Part shown: piece by piece, positions 44,713 to 56,099 of the stretch
How positions within the stretch are numbered: the first letter of the stretch is position 1
Layout of the letters: each line of letters starts with the position of its first letter
Assembly (NCBI GenBank): GCA_964017235.1
Contig: OZ024931.1
Span: 121,841,530 to 121,905,529 of the forward strand
Length of the DNA stretch: 64,000 bases
Reading direction: 5' to 3'
DNA from: Sabellastarte sp. h YS-2021
Taxonomy: Eukaryota; Annelida; Polychaeta; Sabellida; Sabellidae
Made by a program: the position numbers and the translations under genes
The notes under the pieces: model-generated
The model's input: only the letters and a program-made list of their open reading frames with translations
Databases searched by the model: none
Told to the model about the DNA's origin: nothing

Positions 44713-45420
44713 TTATATTTGGACATTTACTTTACTTTGCATATGTCTGAGTGCATCTTATCAGTTAGGTGTTTTCAGACCTTTACTTTGCATGTGTCTG
44801 AGTGCATCTTATCAGTTAGGTGTGTTCGGACCTTTACTTTGTATGTATCTGAGTGTATCTTACCAGTTAGTGATATTTGGACATTTACTTTACTTTGCAT
44901 ATGTCTGAGTGCATCTTATCAGTTAGGTGTTTTCAGACCTTTACTTTGCATGTGTCTGAGTGCATCTTATCAGTTAGGTGTGTTCGGACCTTTACTTTGT
45001 ATGTATCTGAGTGTATCTTACCAGTCAGTTATATTTGGACATTTACTTTACTTTGCATATGTCTGAGTGCATCTTATCAGTTAGGTGTTTTCAGACCTTT
45101 ACTTTGCATGTGTCTGAGTGCATCTTATCAGTTAGGTGTGTTCGGACCTTTACTTTGTATGTATCTGAGTGTATCTTACCAGTCAGTTATATTTGGACAT
45201 TTACTTTACTTTGCATATGTCTGAGTGCATCTTATCAGTTAGGTGTTTTCAGACCTTTCTTTACATGTGTCTGAGTGCATCTTATCAGTTAGGTGTGTTC
45301 AGACCTTTACTTTGTATGTATCTGAGTGTATCGTTTCAGTTAGGTGTGTTCAGACCTTTATTTTGCATACATCCCTGAGTCTATCATATCAGGTGTGTTT
45401 GGACGTTTATTTAACATGTA
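44713..45420. repeat. 51-bp minisatellite, right block with 158-bp higher-order unit
   Basis: Triplets of the 51-54 bp unit form a 158-bp repeat (TATATTTGGACATTTACTTT at 44714, 44872, 45030 and 45188, near-identical). Then single units follow up to about 45420, close to the acceptor of exon 6 at 45450. It is the continuation of 42120-42550 across HINE-3. Confidence 0.9.
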
Positions 45421-45450
45421 TTCCTTCCCTCTTTGTGTTTTTCTCTGTAG

Positions 45451-45679
45451 GTGGGTATAGTGGCTTTCTCCAGTGAGGCCAGCACCCCATCAGGTTTGTT
45501 CTCCACCAGTACATGTTACAGAGATCACCTGGCCAAAGCCACAGCAGAAAACAAGGACTACCTCAAATCTTACATCTCGGGCCTTTCCCCTGATGGGCAG
45601 ACGTTTTACAACAAAGCTCTGGATGCAGCATTCACTTACTTTGACAATGATGACATGGATGATGATGGTGATAACAGAG
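45451..45679 (+). CDS. CACHD1/alpha2-delta-like protein, exon 6 (VWA continued)
   Basis: A good pyrimidine tract (TTCTCTGTAG) precedes VGIVAFSSEASTPSGLF, the second VWA strand, in phase 0 with exon 5. Later GLSPDGQTFYNKALDAAF supplies the MIDAS threonine loop and helix. It ends in a very acidic segment (FDNDDMDDDGDNRG), with a probable donor at AACAGAG|GTGAAA after one base of a codon. The donor is weaker than the others and reading on would reach a stop at 45795, so the 3' boundary is less certain. The exon with the third MIDAS aspartate (usually TDG) was not found downstream; it may lie beyond the window or be hidden in mobile DNA. Confidence 0.8.
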
Positions 45680-46848
45680 GTGAAAATGCCATTGTATATT
45701 TATACTCAGCAATATTTTCCTTGTACTACAGGACTCAAAGTATTATTTGTCCCATTCCGACTGCACAAGTACAGCCCAAACTGTCTAATGAGTGAGACCA
45801 CCAAACTGAAAGACAGATGCTCAGGGATGACCATTTATCCCTGAGGTTCTTTAGCCTGCCACTGGGGACAGGTCCCAATGACAAAGGACCTCTATTTTAA
45901 GTGCTCATATGAGCCACTGTTTATATACCTGTACCTGGGTTATAACCCATCTCCTCTGTGTTTGCTATGCAAGTTTGTTACCTGCTAAGCCACAGTGGAG
46001 AAGAGTTTAGGGAGAAGTTTGGTGATACTCGTAACTGAATAGTTCAGTAACCTTAATGTGTTATTACCAGAAGTACTAATGGAGTTTAATGGATATCCAG
46101 GGTACATGTTGATACAGTGGGTAGCCCACCCATCTCCCACATCTCAGGCTGGTGCCAGATGGTTTTTAGTGCAGAACCCTTGAAGAGCTAGTATGCTTTG
46201 CCTTCCTCCATCCTGTCAACTACCTGTTAGGATATGACCTGTAAATTATGTTGAAGGTGATGCTAAATTTAAATAATTCTGCTGTACCAGCAAATCAGCA
46301 GGGCCACCAACTGCATCCTTACACTTCCTATTACTTTATTGAAAATAGAACCAATATTAATGTCAAAATCAAACAGAGTCTTGAGAGTGTTACAAATGAT
46401 GACGCACTTCCCTCAAAATGAAAGTAAATGACAATAGAGACACTTTCAAATCAACAAATTTTTAACTTTGGGTTATTTGAAAAATAAAGGTAAATTTTAC
46501 AGCAAAAGCTACCAATTAAATTTAACTCATATTTTTTGAGATATGTTATTTCTCTGAGTCACTTAGTCTTTTTAGTTACTTGTTACAGTAGAAAATTCAA
46601 CAGTTGTTTCTGCAAAGAATTCTGAATTTTCTTCCATATAGATACCGTGTTGTGTTTTGTCTGGTATGAAGTACATGTGTGTCATGTCTGCAATGTCATA
46701 CTTTCATACACTGTCAGATAAACACCAATTTGTTAAACTTGGCACAAATTGTGCTTGTCAATATATAGCAGAAGTATTTCCTTGTGAATATATCTGGCTG
46801 ATTAACACAAATGTTTGGTCCTAAATTCCCAGTAGAAAAATAGTTCTT
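45680..46848. other. Intron after exon 6: no exon recognised
   Basis: I looked for the next VWA segment (hydrophobic strand followed by TDG) and did not find it. No other structured feature. Confidence 0.45.
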
Positions 46849-46864
46849 CCCCCCCCCCCCCCCC
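46849..46864. repeat. Poly-C run (16 C)
   Basis: Uninterrupted homopolymer in non-coding DNA. Confidence 0.95.
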
Positions 46865-48029
46865 AAGACATTGTCGGCTTGCAGTTTTCTGTAAATTGTA
46901 TTCATCATGCCATGTCTGTATGCTATGTCAACCAGCATCCTTGTATTGTCATTTTACTTTCCTTCAGCACTCTTTAAGTAATACTTTTGACATATTGGAA
47001 TTTCTAATTTATAATACTCTGTATGAGGACATTATTCATGATAGGACAACCTGCGGTCTGTATTTTTGCAGCCTCCCAGATAGCAAGACGCTAGTGGGCC
47101 ACCGTTGGCTATGGGTGGCAAAATATAGCTTGTGGGCCACCACCGAGCCACTGGTGGCCCACTGACTGCATTTTTTTTTCAAAATTTTAAAGCATTATAA
47201 ACAACTTCAAAAGCAACCTCAAATACTGTTTTCTGACATATTATTTAACAATATTCAATGTTAAAGACACATTATTTCAAAATATAAATACATTGCGTGG
47301 CCCACTGTTGGCCCACCAACTACCAGAGTCAGTGGCTGTAGCTCAGGTACCAGCCTACACCCACTGGTGTAAAATCCTGGGAAAAATTAGATAAAATGTG
47401 TGTTTTCTTTCACTTAACATAAGTTAATGTCATATTTTAACAAACTTATTCTGTATTCCTTCATTTTGCTCAGTCAGTCTTTTCTCCACTTTATTACTTT
47501 ATATATTACTTGCTTATATATTTGCCACAGGTGGTCCATCAATGGTCCACCCACTACAAAAGTAGTACATGACCCATGATGGGCAGCCAGTGGGCCACTG
47601 GTGGCACATATATATATATATTTTTAGTGAAGGTTAAAGAAAGATATTTTCATTTTTTTCCTTTTGATATAAATTTGTTTTTTGATGCAACCTAAAACTA
47701 TCGCAGAATTTGTTTTTGTCTGACACATGCAACTATCATCTGTAAGAGCTATACTTAGTTGGTGGACCAATGGTGGTCCTCTGGTGGCTACACCTCAAGC
47801 TCTGCTGAACGGCATTTGTTTTGACAGATCTTGAAGAGAGGCTGTCTTGGCTTAAATTCATTTGTTTCAAGTGAATTACTTTCCAAAAGTAGCTGTTCTG
47901 AATTTTATTACATAAAAAAATTGTAAGATTTGCCACTGGTGGTCCATCAGTGGTCCACCTTCTGCCTGCATGGTACACATACTGTTGGCCCTCAGACGGC
48001 AAAGTAATTGGATACTTTATGTATGTGTG

Positions 48030-49947
48030 CAGCGTGCGAAATTCACCATGGCCCTGTGGCCAGGGGCCCCCCCTTTTTAAGTTAGGGCCACCACAACTTG
48101 ACTTTCATGGGCCCCAATGGGCCACCACATTGACTACAACATGCCTCATGTGGTAATACAATCCAGTGTGCTGTCATTTTTTTTAAAATTGGTTTTCTTT
48201 CCCCATGGCTAAGTCGTTAATTATGCATTGTTTTGCATATTCCAGATTGAGTTCACCCTTACTTAGCTGACACTGTGTCTCTGTTGTGTCTTTCACACAC
48301 AGGCCAACATACCTCCCCCCTAACATGTTAAAGCTAGGCAGTGACTGGTGTATGAAATTTCAGGGAAGACAGCAGGGAGGTTAGATTGGGGAACTGGTTA
48401 TTTTTGGAAGCTGGTTATCCTGTACTTAAATTTGTTATTTACACTAAATGCTGTCAGTTTTTTTTCTAGTAATGATGCAACTGCTGTGTAAGAGGGAAAT
48501 GTTCATTCCAAAACATAAATTTACTTTTGTTATCTCTATAGGTGTTATTTAAGACTAAACAAATACCACTGACTCCTGAACTTTTACATGTGCATTATAT
48601 AGCCCTTGCCATGTAATAAATGTTACTTTTTATTACATTGGCATTCCTACTATTTCTGGAAACAGAGATATTTCTTATCATTTGCATCAAAACAATTTTA
48701 TTTCTATTTTTCTTATTCTATTAAAGAAATCCTTTGTGTTTTGGGATAGAAAACGACCCAATCTAATCCACCCAGTGTGAACTATTGATTTTTTCCCCAC
48801 ATTCAGTCTCTCTCTCCCCCCCACAACTCCTCTTTGTGTGAGAAACAAAATCCTATGTATGTATGTAATATGTATACACTTGTACTTGAGGAGGGAAATA
48901 AAACTACAGATCAATGTTGATTTGGCATTGTTCTCTCTGGGACAAAATTTTTCTTCATATTTCAGATGATACTTTGAAGCTTTGTTTACAGTTCGTTATA
49001 AGGGAGTCACTTCATATGAGAATATAATCCTTAACACAACACACAAGCAACACAACTTATGCAGAAAAACTATTCATTTACTCAAACATAATACATGCCA
49101 ATATATTAAGTTCTTGTTTCATATTCCTAGGCCCTTAGTTATTGGTGAAAAGTTGTCAAAGTTGAATGGAAAAAAAGTAAATATGCCCATCTATCATGAC
49201 AAAAAAACAATACTTAACTGTTATGCATGAGGACATAATGGAATACACATCAATCCGAAAAACAAGCAGATTAATTTGTATGATTTACTTTTTCAAGTAA
49301 CAGTTTCTTTAAATTTTCAATTAGTGCAATGTTTGACAGTTAAAAAAAGTAAAAACATAAAATATATTGCTAGTTTATTTTTTTAGTTCTACAAAAAATT
49401 ATCTAAAGTTAATAAAAATCTAAATCATACAAAATTTTAGTGAGACATTCTTCTTTGGAGTAGTCTGCACAAAAGTGGTGTTGGTTTTTATTTTATATAT
49501 TTTTTGTGTCATGAAAGGAAGGCATTTCAAAAATATTCATGAGTTTTCAGGGGTCCCATTTAAATGCATTTTTAATGACTTTAGCTTTCTACTTGATATT
49601 TCTTCAAAAATTAATTTACATGTTTGGTTTTATTTTGTTGTCTTCTTTACAATACTTTATATCACTTGAGAGACTGGTCACATGGAGTCGAGTGTTTTGC
49701 TCTCTCTGAGTGCATCTTGTATAATTTGTATTCAAGCTTGAAGTTAAATAAAGAAATTTAACATAAATCACTTTTGTATCTTTTGACTTGTCACTTTTAA
49801 TAAATTAAAAAGACAGTTTGTTAGAAAAAAAAATGTTAATTAGTTTTTAAAAAGTTTGGGCCATCAAGTTTTAATAGGGGCCACTGAACTTCAGAACCTT
49901 GTGGCCCTATCGGGCCACCACTACTTTGCAACGAATTTCTCACACTG
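48030..49947. mobile_element. Nested hAT-like element with 8-bp target duplication
   Basis: A perfect 8-bp direct repeat TATGTGTG flanks the element (48022-48029 and 49948-49955). The ends CAGCGTGCGAAATTC and, inverted, CAGTGTGAGAAATTCG match each other and the hAT pattern CAGNGTG. Both ends continue into GGCC-rich blocks (GGCCCTGTGGCCAGGGGCC; GGCCCTATCGGGCC). About 1.9 kb of AT-rich sequence in between shows no transposase frame, so it is a non-autonomous or decayed copy. Confidence 0.75.
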
Positions 49948-50935
49948 TATGTGTGTGTATATCACCAAGACACCAACATTTTTAAATAACAGATGTCACA
50001 TCTCTGCCTTAATATATATTTCTTTTCTTCCCATTCTTGGGCCACAAATTTCTTCCAAGATTTACCACTGGCAGCCCACTAACTATATCAGTGGTATATA
50101 AGCTATGATTGATGGGCCACTGATGGGAATTTTCTAATTTCCACCCGGATTTTAGATCTAATCAATAAAATCATCTGATAATTACACAGAAAAGTTAACA
50201 GAAGTGAAAGTTTCCCCTGTAAACAAACCATAAAACATGTACAGGAGAAAAATATATTAAATCAAAACCCTATTAATTGGGGTTGAGGTGTAGCCACCAC
50301 TGGACGACCCTTGGTCCACTAGCTGCAATATGTATGTGTCCGATAAAATATAAAGTTTCTTAAGTTGAAAGGAATAATTACCCATGAAATATATTCCAAT
50401 CAGTGGCCGAATTACCCATGCCAACGCTGGCCCAGTGAAGGCTTGCCAACCAAAACTCAGGCTGCCAAGGTTGGGCCAACGGTGGGCCAATGGTGGCTTT
50501 TTATTCAAGATGGCGGCGAGCAATAATAGGGGATATTGAGACACTTAGTAAAAAATTATTTATTATGGTATGTCTAAAAATCATATTTCAGTGGGCCCAC
50601 AATTTTTAACTAACTATTTAACAATTTTAGACATAAAAATAACATTCTCATTAGAAATTCACAGTAAGAAAAGTTGTTTCTGAACATTATAATTTTATTG
50701 TTTGACTATGGAACATGTCATCCTAAGATACTGTTCCACCATTGTTTATGTTTGGTCATGTGACTTATTAGGGATTCCCTTAACTAAAATCCACCCACAA
50801 TCTGTCAATTATTTGCTTTCTGTTAAACAATGGCCACATAACTTCATGCTGCAATCTGATTGGCTGATGCTATATTATAGTGGTAGCAAAATTTTACCAG
50901 AGGCTTGCGAATGTCAGACCGACACATCCACCGGC

Positions 50936-51300
50936 CTAAAAGCCAGTGGGCCACTGATGGGCCACTAGTAAACCTTATTGTTGGCTGCCAACAGTGGACC
51001 ACTGTCTATCAGCTGGTCATGCCACCAGAGAACCACCACTGATGGCACTCAACAGTGGGCCAACAGTGGGCCACTGATAGGCCACCAGTAAACCTTATTG
51101 TTGGCTGCCAACAGTGGGCCACTGTCTATCAGCTGGTCACGCCACCAGAGAACCACCTTTGATGGCACCCAACAGTGGGCCACTGGTGGACCACCAGTCA
51201 ACCTTGTCGGCTACTGAAGGTGGGCCACTGGTGGGCCAATAGAAAAGCTTATCATTGGCTGCCGACAGTGGGCCACTGAAGGACCATCAGAAAACCGTAT
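50936..51300. repeat. About 120-bp tandem repeat of GGCCACTG motifs
   Basis: The phrase CCAGTAAACCTTATTGTTGG, CTGCCAACAGTGG, CCACTGTCTATCAGCTGGTC, GCCACCAGAGAACCACC, ... is repeated at about 50965 and 51087, followed by diverged units (51205, 51270). It is part of the outer TIR element. Confidence 0.8.
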
Positions 51301-51439
51301 TGTCGGCTACCAACGGTGGACCACTGCCTATCAGCCGGTCATGCCAACGGCTGGCCACCGCCTGCAGCCAACGTTGGTCCGACGGCTATGCCGCCAGTGG
51401 GCCAGCGGTGGCCCTACAGAGTCTTGCTATCTGGGCTAC

Positions 51440-52810
51440 TGCTTAGAATTTCCTTACTGCTCATTTGGGGGCAAAGAGGTTAAGTTTGGCAAAATAGGAT
51501 GTAAATATCAAAGTAAATCTATACTTGTTCAATCACATTGGGTACTTGGAATATTTGGGAAAATAAACTGTTTAAAATCTGCTGTAAGAAAATTTATTTT
51601 TTCATATTAATTGCAAGTTTAAATACAATTAATTGCTATTATTTTGAAATTGAAAAAGACAAATACTTGAATCCTTGTTGTTGAACACCAAGAAATTAGA
51701 GAAAATACTCCCCACTACTAGGATTCCTTGAAAATAAGTAAAGGTTCTCAGTGACCTATTGGGTTAGAAGGTTTGGCATTTGATCACAGGCTGTCACCTC
51801 TGTCAGGGGCATAGGAAGCACTTTTTGGCAGGGGTGGGGGGTGGGGGGGTGGGGGGGTGAGAACTAGGTTGCACCGATTCGACTCGACACAAACAATTTT
51901 GGTTAATTTTACAGAATGAATTGCATGTAGGTAACATACAAATTCAAATGGTCCAATTAAAATATTTTTAAGTTCCTTTGCCAAAGGAAATCTTTGTGAT
52001 GACAGTATAATTGACATCAATGGCTAAGTTTAACCGACCTTGTCCGGGTATAGAAATACATATAGTCACTCCTAGGTATTTCGAATGTCTTGACTACATG
52101 TTTTCAGAACCTGTGATATTTCCTTCAGGTGCCGAGCTGATACAAGATCTATTTTTAGCAAGGTTAATCTCCAAATTGAGGGGCATGTATAATCATTGGA
52201 CTGGCTAGGTCCACTAAACACACAGTAAAGAAAGAGGAGTTTTCTGGGAAAGTCTTTTCAGCTGACACCATTGCTCTGTGTGAATTATTCTGTGTGAAAC
52301 TGCATGTGTAAGTTCTGAATAATTAGCAACACGGTAAATTAAATGTAGTAGATTACTTTTTGTATGATTTTGGTCTGCATAAGTGAAACATTTCACAGAA
52401 TTTTACAAATCCCATGACAGGTTAACTGAAAATGTTCCTTTTTACAAATCATAAAAATATTTTGTAGTTCAAATGGTAGCTTACACAATGGTACATGTGA
52501 GCAGTGAATAGGGTAAAAGTGTAATTTGACCACATATTATTGAGTTACCTGTAAAAATTTACATAACTTCACAATTGGAGTTTAGTTGTATTGCAAAAAG
52601 TTGGTGGGGGGGGGGGGCAAAAAGATATATGTACAACATATATGTAGTAGGCTACTATTAGATTCCCTTGTGTGAGTATCAGGCCCAGATCTTTCTTAAT
52701 TACTTTTTTTATGTCAGCTGACTGACAACTACAAGGCCTGGAGACATGCTGTTTTTTTCAAAAGATACCTTATCTATTGAGGATGAAAAATTGTTCAAAG
52801 CATGCAAATC
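51440..52810. other. No gene recognised; contains a G-rich tract
   Basis: Probably intron or intergenic. A 65-codon open frame (52011-52208) has no recognisable family. The G-rich tract is listed separately. Confidence 0.4.
51820..51860 (+). other. G-quadruplex-prone G-rich tract
   Basis: The + strand has runs of 4, 6, 7 and 7 G separated by single T or GT (GGGGTGGGGGGTGGGGGGGT and on). This satisfies the G3+N1-7 quadruplex pattern on the putative sense strand. Confidence 0.7.
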
Positions 52811-53039
52811 TGTGGTTTTTATTGCGTAAAATAGCCTTACCTTATCCTCACAAGTGCTTGTTTGTTTTGTGGAGCAAAACACATCGACCGACAAGAATTT
52901 TTTAAGGAAATATTCTTGTCACAATAGGTGACCCCTTGTCTGCGCATGTCCGTGCTTGCGCAGTACTCGTTGTCGACAGACGATCGTCGAGAGCTCTTCA
53001 TTATTTTTTTGGTCGATGTGGGAGCAACACGTATCTTTT

Positions 53040-54100
53040 CTTATTATCGTCCATATACAGATGAAAATCTATGAAGTTTTGAAGCGTGCACCTAACTGTA
53101 GTTATCCATTATTCGACTGGTACTACCACTAATTCTGCCTCCCTTGTCCTGAAAAGGGTCAGAATAAGATGTGCAAGAAGATGTTGCTGTAAAGTCTTCA
53201 GTGGAAGACGGTGTATATCTTCGGCTGTACTCGTCCATTATTCGACTGGAACTACCTCCTTGTCGATGAAAGGGATGCAGAGAAGATTTTGCTGTAAAGT
53301 TTTCAGTGGAAAACTGCCTTATTGTCCCTTATTTTATGGCACAGCATGAGTATTAGCTTGTGCTCGAAAACAAAGAAGAAATAATGCAGTTGTCTTGGCA
53401 ACGGAGGTCGTAGATTCTTTACTGGGGGTGGAGCGCCACTCTGGTACAGTAACAGGTCTCCCTCCAAAAGAACGACTACAGAAGCGTATCCACTGATCCT
53501 TGCAGTTATTATTTTGCTTCCCACCAGGTACAGTGAACTGCCTGCTTCTCAGACATGAAAATAGGGACAGATTACCTTCCTTAAAATTTGCTGTAAATTT
53601 GGATGAAGATCCAACAGACATCTTTGGGGCAGTATGTGCACTGCTTGTCTTTTCAGCCCTGTTGAAGAATAACTATCTACTAGATAATAAAACCTTCCGA
53701 TGGCCATGTCTCCAATGGAAGGAATACTGTGACTTTTGAGTTAATTCTTCTGCAAACTCAACGAAGATCAAACTGGCTAGATGAGATTTGGTGTTGAAGT
53801 CCTTGCTGCCAACCTTTACGACTGTGTTTTGCACAGTATATACAGGACAGGGGCTATGTCCAGTAATTATTTGTCCTGTTACCCTCTGATATGTAGAAGA
53901 AAAACGTGGCTACATATATATGTATATATTTTTGCAGTGTTACTGGCAGGTATGGGAGGTTTTATTGCCATCCCAGAGTTGTGCGAATCTTCAGTTGGGA
54001 TTGTTGAATTATTCCCCAATCGAATTCACCAATGCCTCTACTACCCACAATGCAAAGCGATGACGTCAGACAGGAAAACATGGCTACAGTAAATACCGCT
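53040..54100 (+). pseudogene. DIRS-C gag-like/leader region
   Basis: Contains tandemly similar segments (CATTATTCGACTGGTACTAC near 53106 and CATTATTCGACTGGAACTAC near 53236, each followed by AGATGTTGCTGTAAAG-like/TTCAGTGGAA). Near 53960-54010 it has GCCATCCCAGAGTTGTGCGA, which parallels 2748-2790 of another copy just before its RT. No intact frame. Confidence 0.5.
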
Positions 54101-54707
54101 TAAATACTTCTGGCAAATACTTCAAAAGAAAGCGATTTATCCACTCGAAGAATTGCAGAACTCCAGGTTTCTATGGCAGTTTATTTCTTGTATAGAAACT
54201 CGGCTAATGACGACCTATGATAGATCTCAGTGTCCTGAATTGATTTCTTACTACGACTTCAACGGTCACTGTCCACGAGTGAAGTTCGTTTACTATGTCA
54301 ATAAATACCTGCTTGTCCCTTCATTTAAACTGGAGACAGCAGAAATTATTAGAAATTCGGTTACAAAAGATGCGTTCTTTTACGTACCGATTCACAAGAT
54401 TCTCAACATCTACTTTAGTTTAATGTACACGGTCAAACCTATCAGTTTAAAGCACTGAAGTTCGGGTTAGCGATCGCCCCTCTACAGTTTCACGCGAGTA
54501 GTAAAGAGGCAAAACTCATTCTTCAGTCTCGCGGGATAGGAGTTCACCATTTACCTGGACCACTGGTTGTTAAGAGTACGTAAAAGACACCAGTATTTGG
54601 TTCAAATCAAAGAACTCATCCAAATTATTCAACAACTCGGCTTCGTGATATCGATTTCCTAGGTTACCACTGAGTTTGGTACAAGGAAACTTCTTTCTAA
54701 CAAACAG

Positions 54708-54769
54708 GACTCTGTGGCGCAACGGTAGCATGTCTCACTCCAGATCAGAAGGTTGCGTGTTCAAATCAC
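54708..54769 (+). pseudogene. tRNA-Trp(CCA)-derived fragment
   Basis: GACTCTGTGGCGCAACGGTA, GCATGTCTCACTCCAGATCA and GAAGGTTGCGTGTTCAAATC, then AC, match an animal tRNA-Trp from the first base through the T arm. The anticodon CCA sits in the loop CTCCAGA. The 3' acceptor strand is missing, and the anticodon stem has a C where G should pair (TCTCA/TCAGA). It is therefore a truncated pseudogene inserted into RT-relic sequence. Confidence 0.75.
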
Positions 54770-55235
54770 AAATAAATTAAAGTACCAGAGAAATCTATTC
54801 AGGACATGGAGATCTCTTCACAAACAACTAAGATTGCTTGTGTCCCTGATGGTGTACTAGCATCTTTGGAAAGACTATACCAATGGGTCGGTTACATATG
54901 CGTCCTCCTTCAGTGGTATCTGAAACAACTGGCGATATCCCCAGTCACTAGTTCTGAGGGTTCCTGTTTCAAATCCTTCTGAAAAAGCATCTTTTGTGGG
55001 GGAAAATTAAAACAAAATGGGAAATAGGTTGCCCTTTCCTGGCAGATTAGCACTATACCCTTACTTTCACAGATGCATATAACCAAGGTTGGTGATTCCA
55101 TCTAACAGCTTGACAATCAGCGGCATTTGGACAGTTCAAGAAGCTTTCAAGATAAAATTCTAAAAAGAATTCTCATAGCATCATACAACGCCACTGTATT
55201 CGGTTATCTGAACAAATGGGGGGGGGGGGGGAAAT

Positions 55236-55615
55236 ATACTCAAAAGAGACAGACATATTCTTGGTTGGTTAAATGTCATAGCCAACATCATCTCCAGAAG
55301 GGATAAAGGTTTGGTGCATCCTGGCCTACTGCAATCCTTGAAATATACTCATAAGAGATAGACATTTTCTGGGTTGCTTAAATGTCATAGTCGATAACCT
55401 CTACAGAAGGGACAAAATCCGTACAGAATGGTTCTTACTCCTTTTATGGTTCAAGACAATGTGCAAGTTTGGCACAAATCAACAATAGGTTTTTCATGCA
55501 GGTATGCTGCATCTTGGCCTACTGCAATCCTCAAGATATTCTTATATGTGCCAGATATATTCAGGGTTGTCTAAATGTCATGACAGTCAGCCTCTCCAGA
55601 AAGGACAAAATAATA
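55236..55615. repeat. Triplicated RNase H C-terminal segment in DIRS-C
   Basis: The block ACTC(A)AAAGAGA(C/T)AGACAT..TTC(T/A)..GGTTG..TAAATGTCAT and then CTCTCCAGAAGGGA-like sequence is present at about 55236-55312, 55346-55425 and 55537-55612. The phrase TGCATC(C/T)TGGCCTACTGCAATCCT links copies. Confidence 0.75.
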
Positions 55616-56099
55616 CAGACAGGGTGGTCTCTTCATCTTAAAATGTTCCATTTGATTTGCATAGTTTGGCAAATACCAATGGTAGAGATGTTTGCCACCA
55701 ATATGAATCACAAACTTCCATTCTATGTTGCCAGTCCCGGATGCAAATGCTCTGAACATAGATGCATTAAACATCTTGTTGGAGGGTCTGGACTGCTAGG
55801 CCTTTTGTCCTGTACCACTCATTCCAAAAAGTCATTGAACATGTGAACACCAGGTGCAAAATGATTGTAGTGGCCCCTTGGTGGCCCATGATGTATTGGT
55901 TTTGGGATCTGGTGAATCATTCAACCAAACCTCCATTACAGCTACTTCACTGGTCTCAGAAACAGCCATTCAGTCAGAAATACCATCAGAATCTGTTGCA
56001 TTGGTACCTTCATGCTTGGCACCTTAACACCACTCAGAATCTCTTATATCATTCTCTGAGCAGGGGGTAGAGAGATTTAGGGCATCTCAAGGACCCTCA

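Larger units (their letters stand above)
47075..51435. mobile_element. TIR element with GGCCCA-rich internal repeats
   Basis: The ends are inverted copies: CCCAGATAGCAAGAC at 47075-47089 and GTCTTGCTATCTGGG at 51421-51435, with similarity continuing about 20 bp further (GGGCCACCGYTGGC). The interior is full of short blocks of the type GGCCACTGGTGGCCCAC at 47095-47165, 47280-47330, 47530-47610, 47755-47800, 47935-48000, 50040-50130, 50280-50510 and 50940-51420. It holds a nested hAT-like element (48030-49947). No transposase was recognised and the target duplication is unclear (CT on both sides). The superfamily is unknown. Confidence 0.65.
54150..56090 (+). pseudogene. DIRS-C RT, RNase H and MT-like remnants
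   Basis: RT fragments: YLLVPSFKLETAEIIRNSV (about 54306), FYVPIHKILNIYF (about 54378), and a YLDHW box (about 54556) where the family has YLDDW. Downstream is SLERLYQWVGYICVLLQWYLK (about 54864), then RNase H FTDAYNQGW (about 55061). The segment with the last RNase H aspartate (GCLNVMxxxLSR) occurs three times (about 55265, 55375, 55565). The C-terminal MT-like domain follows (MVEMFATNMNHKLPFYV, IVVAPWWPMMYWFWDLV). A tRNA-Trp fragment is inserted at 54708-54769. Confidence 0.8.

Noticed and set aside
52011..52208. Possible further exon of the VWA gene
   Set aside because: The peptide lacks VWA features (no TDG strand) and the flanks lack convincing splice sites.
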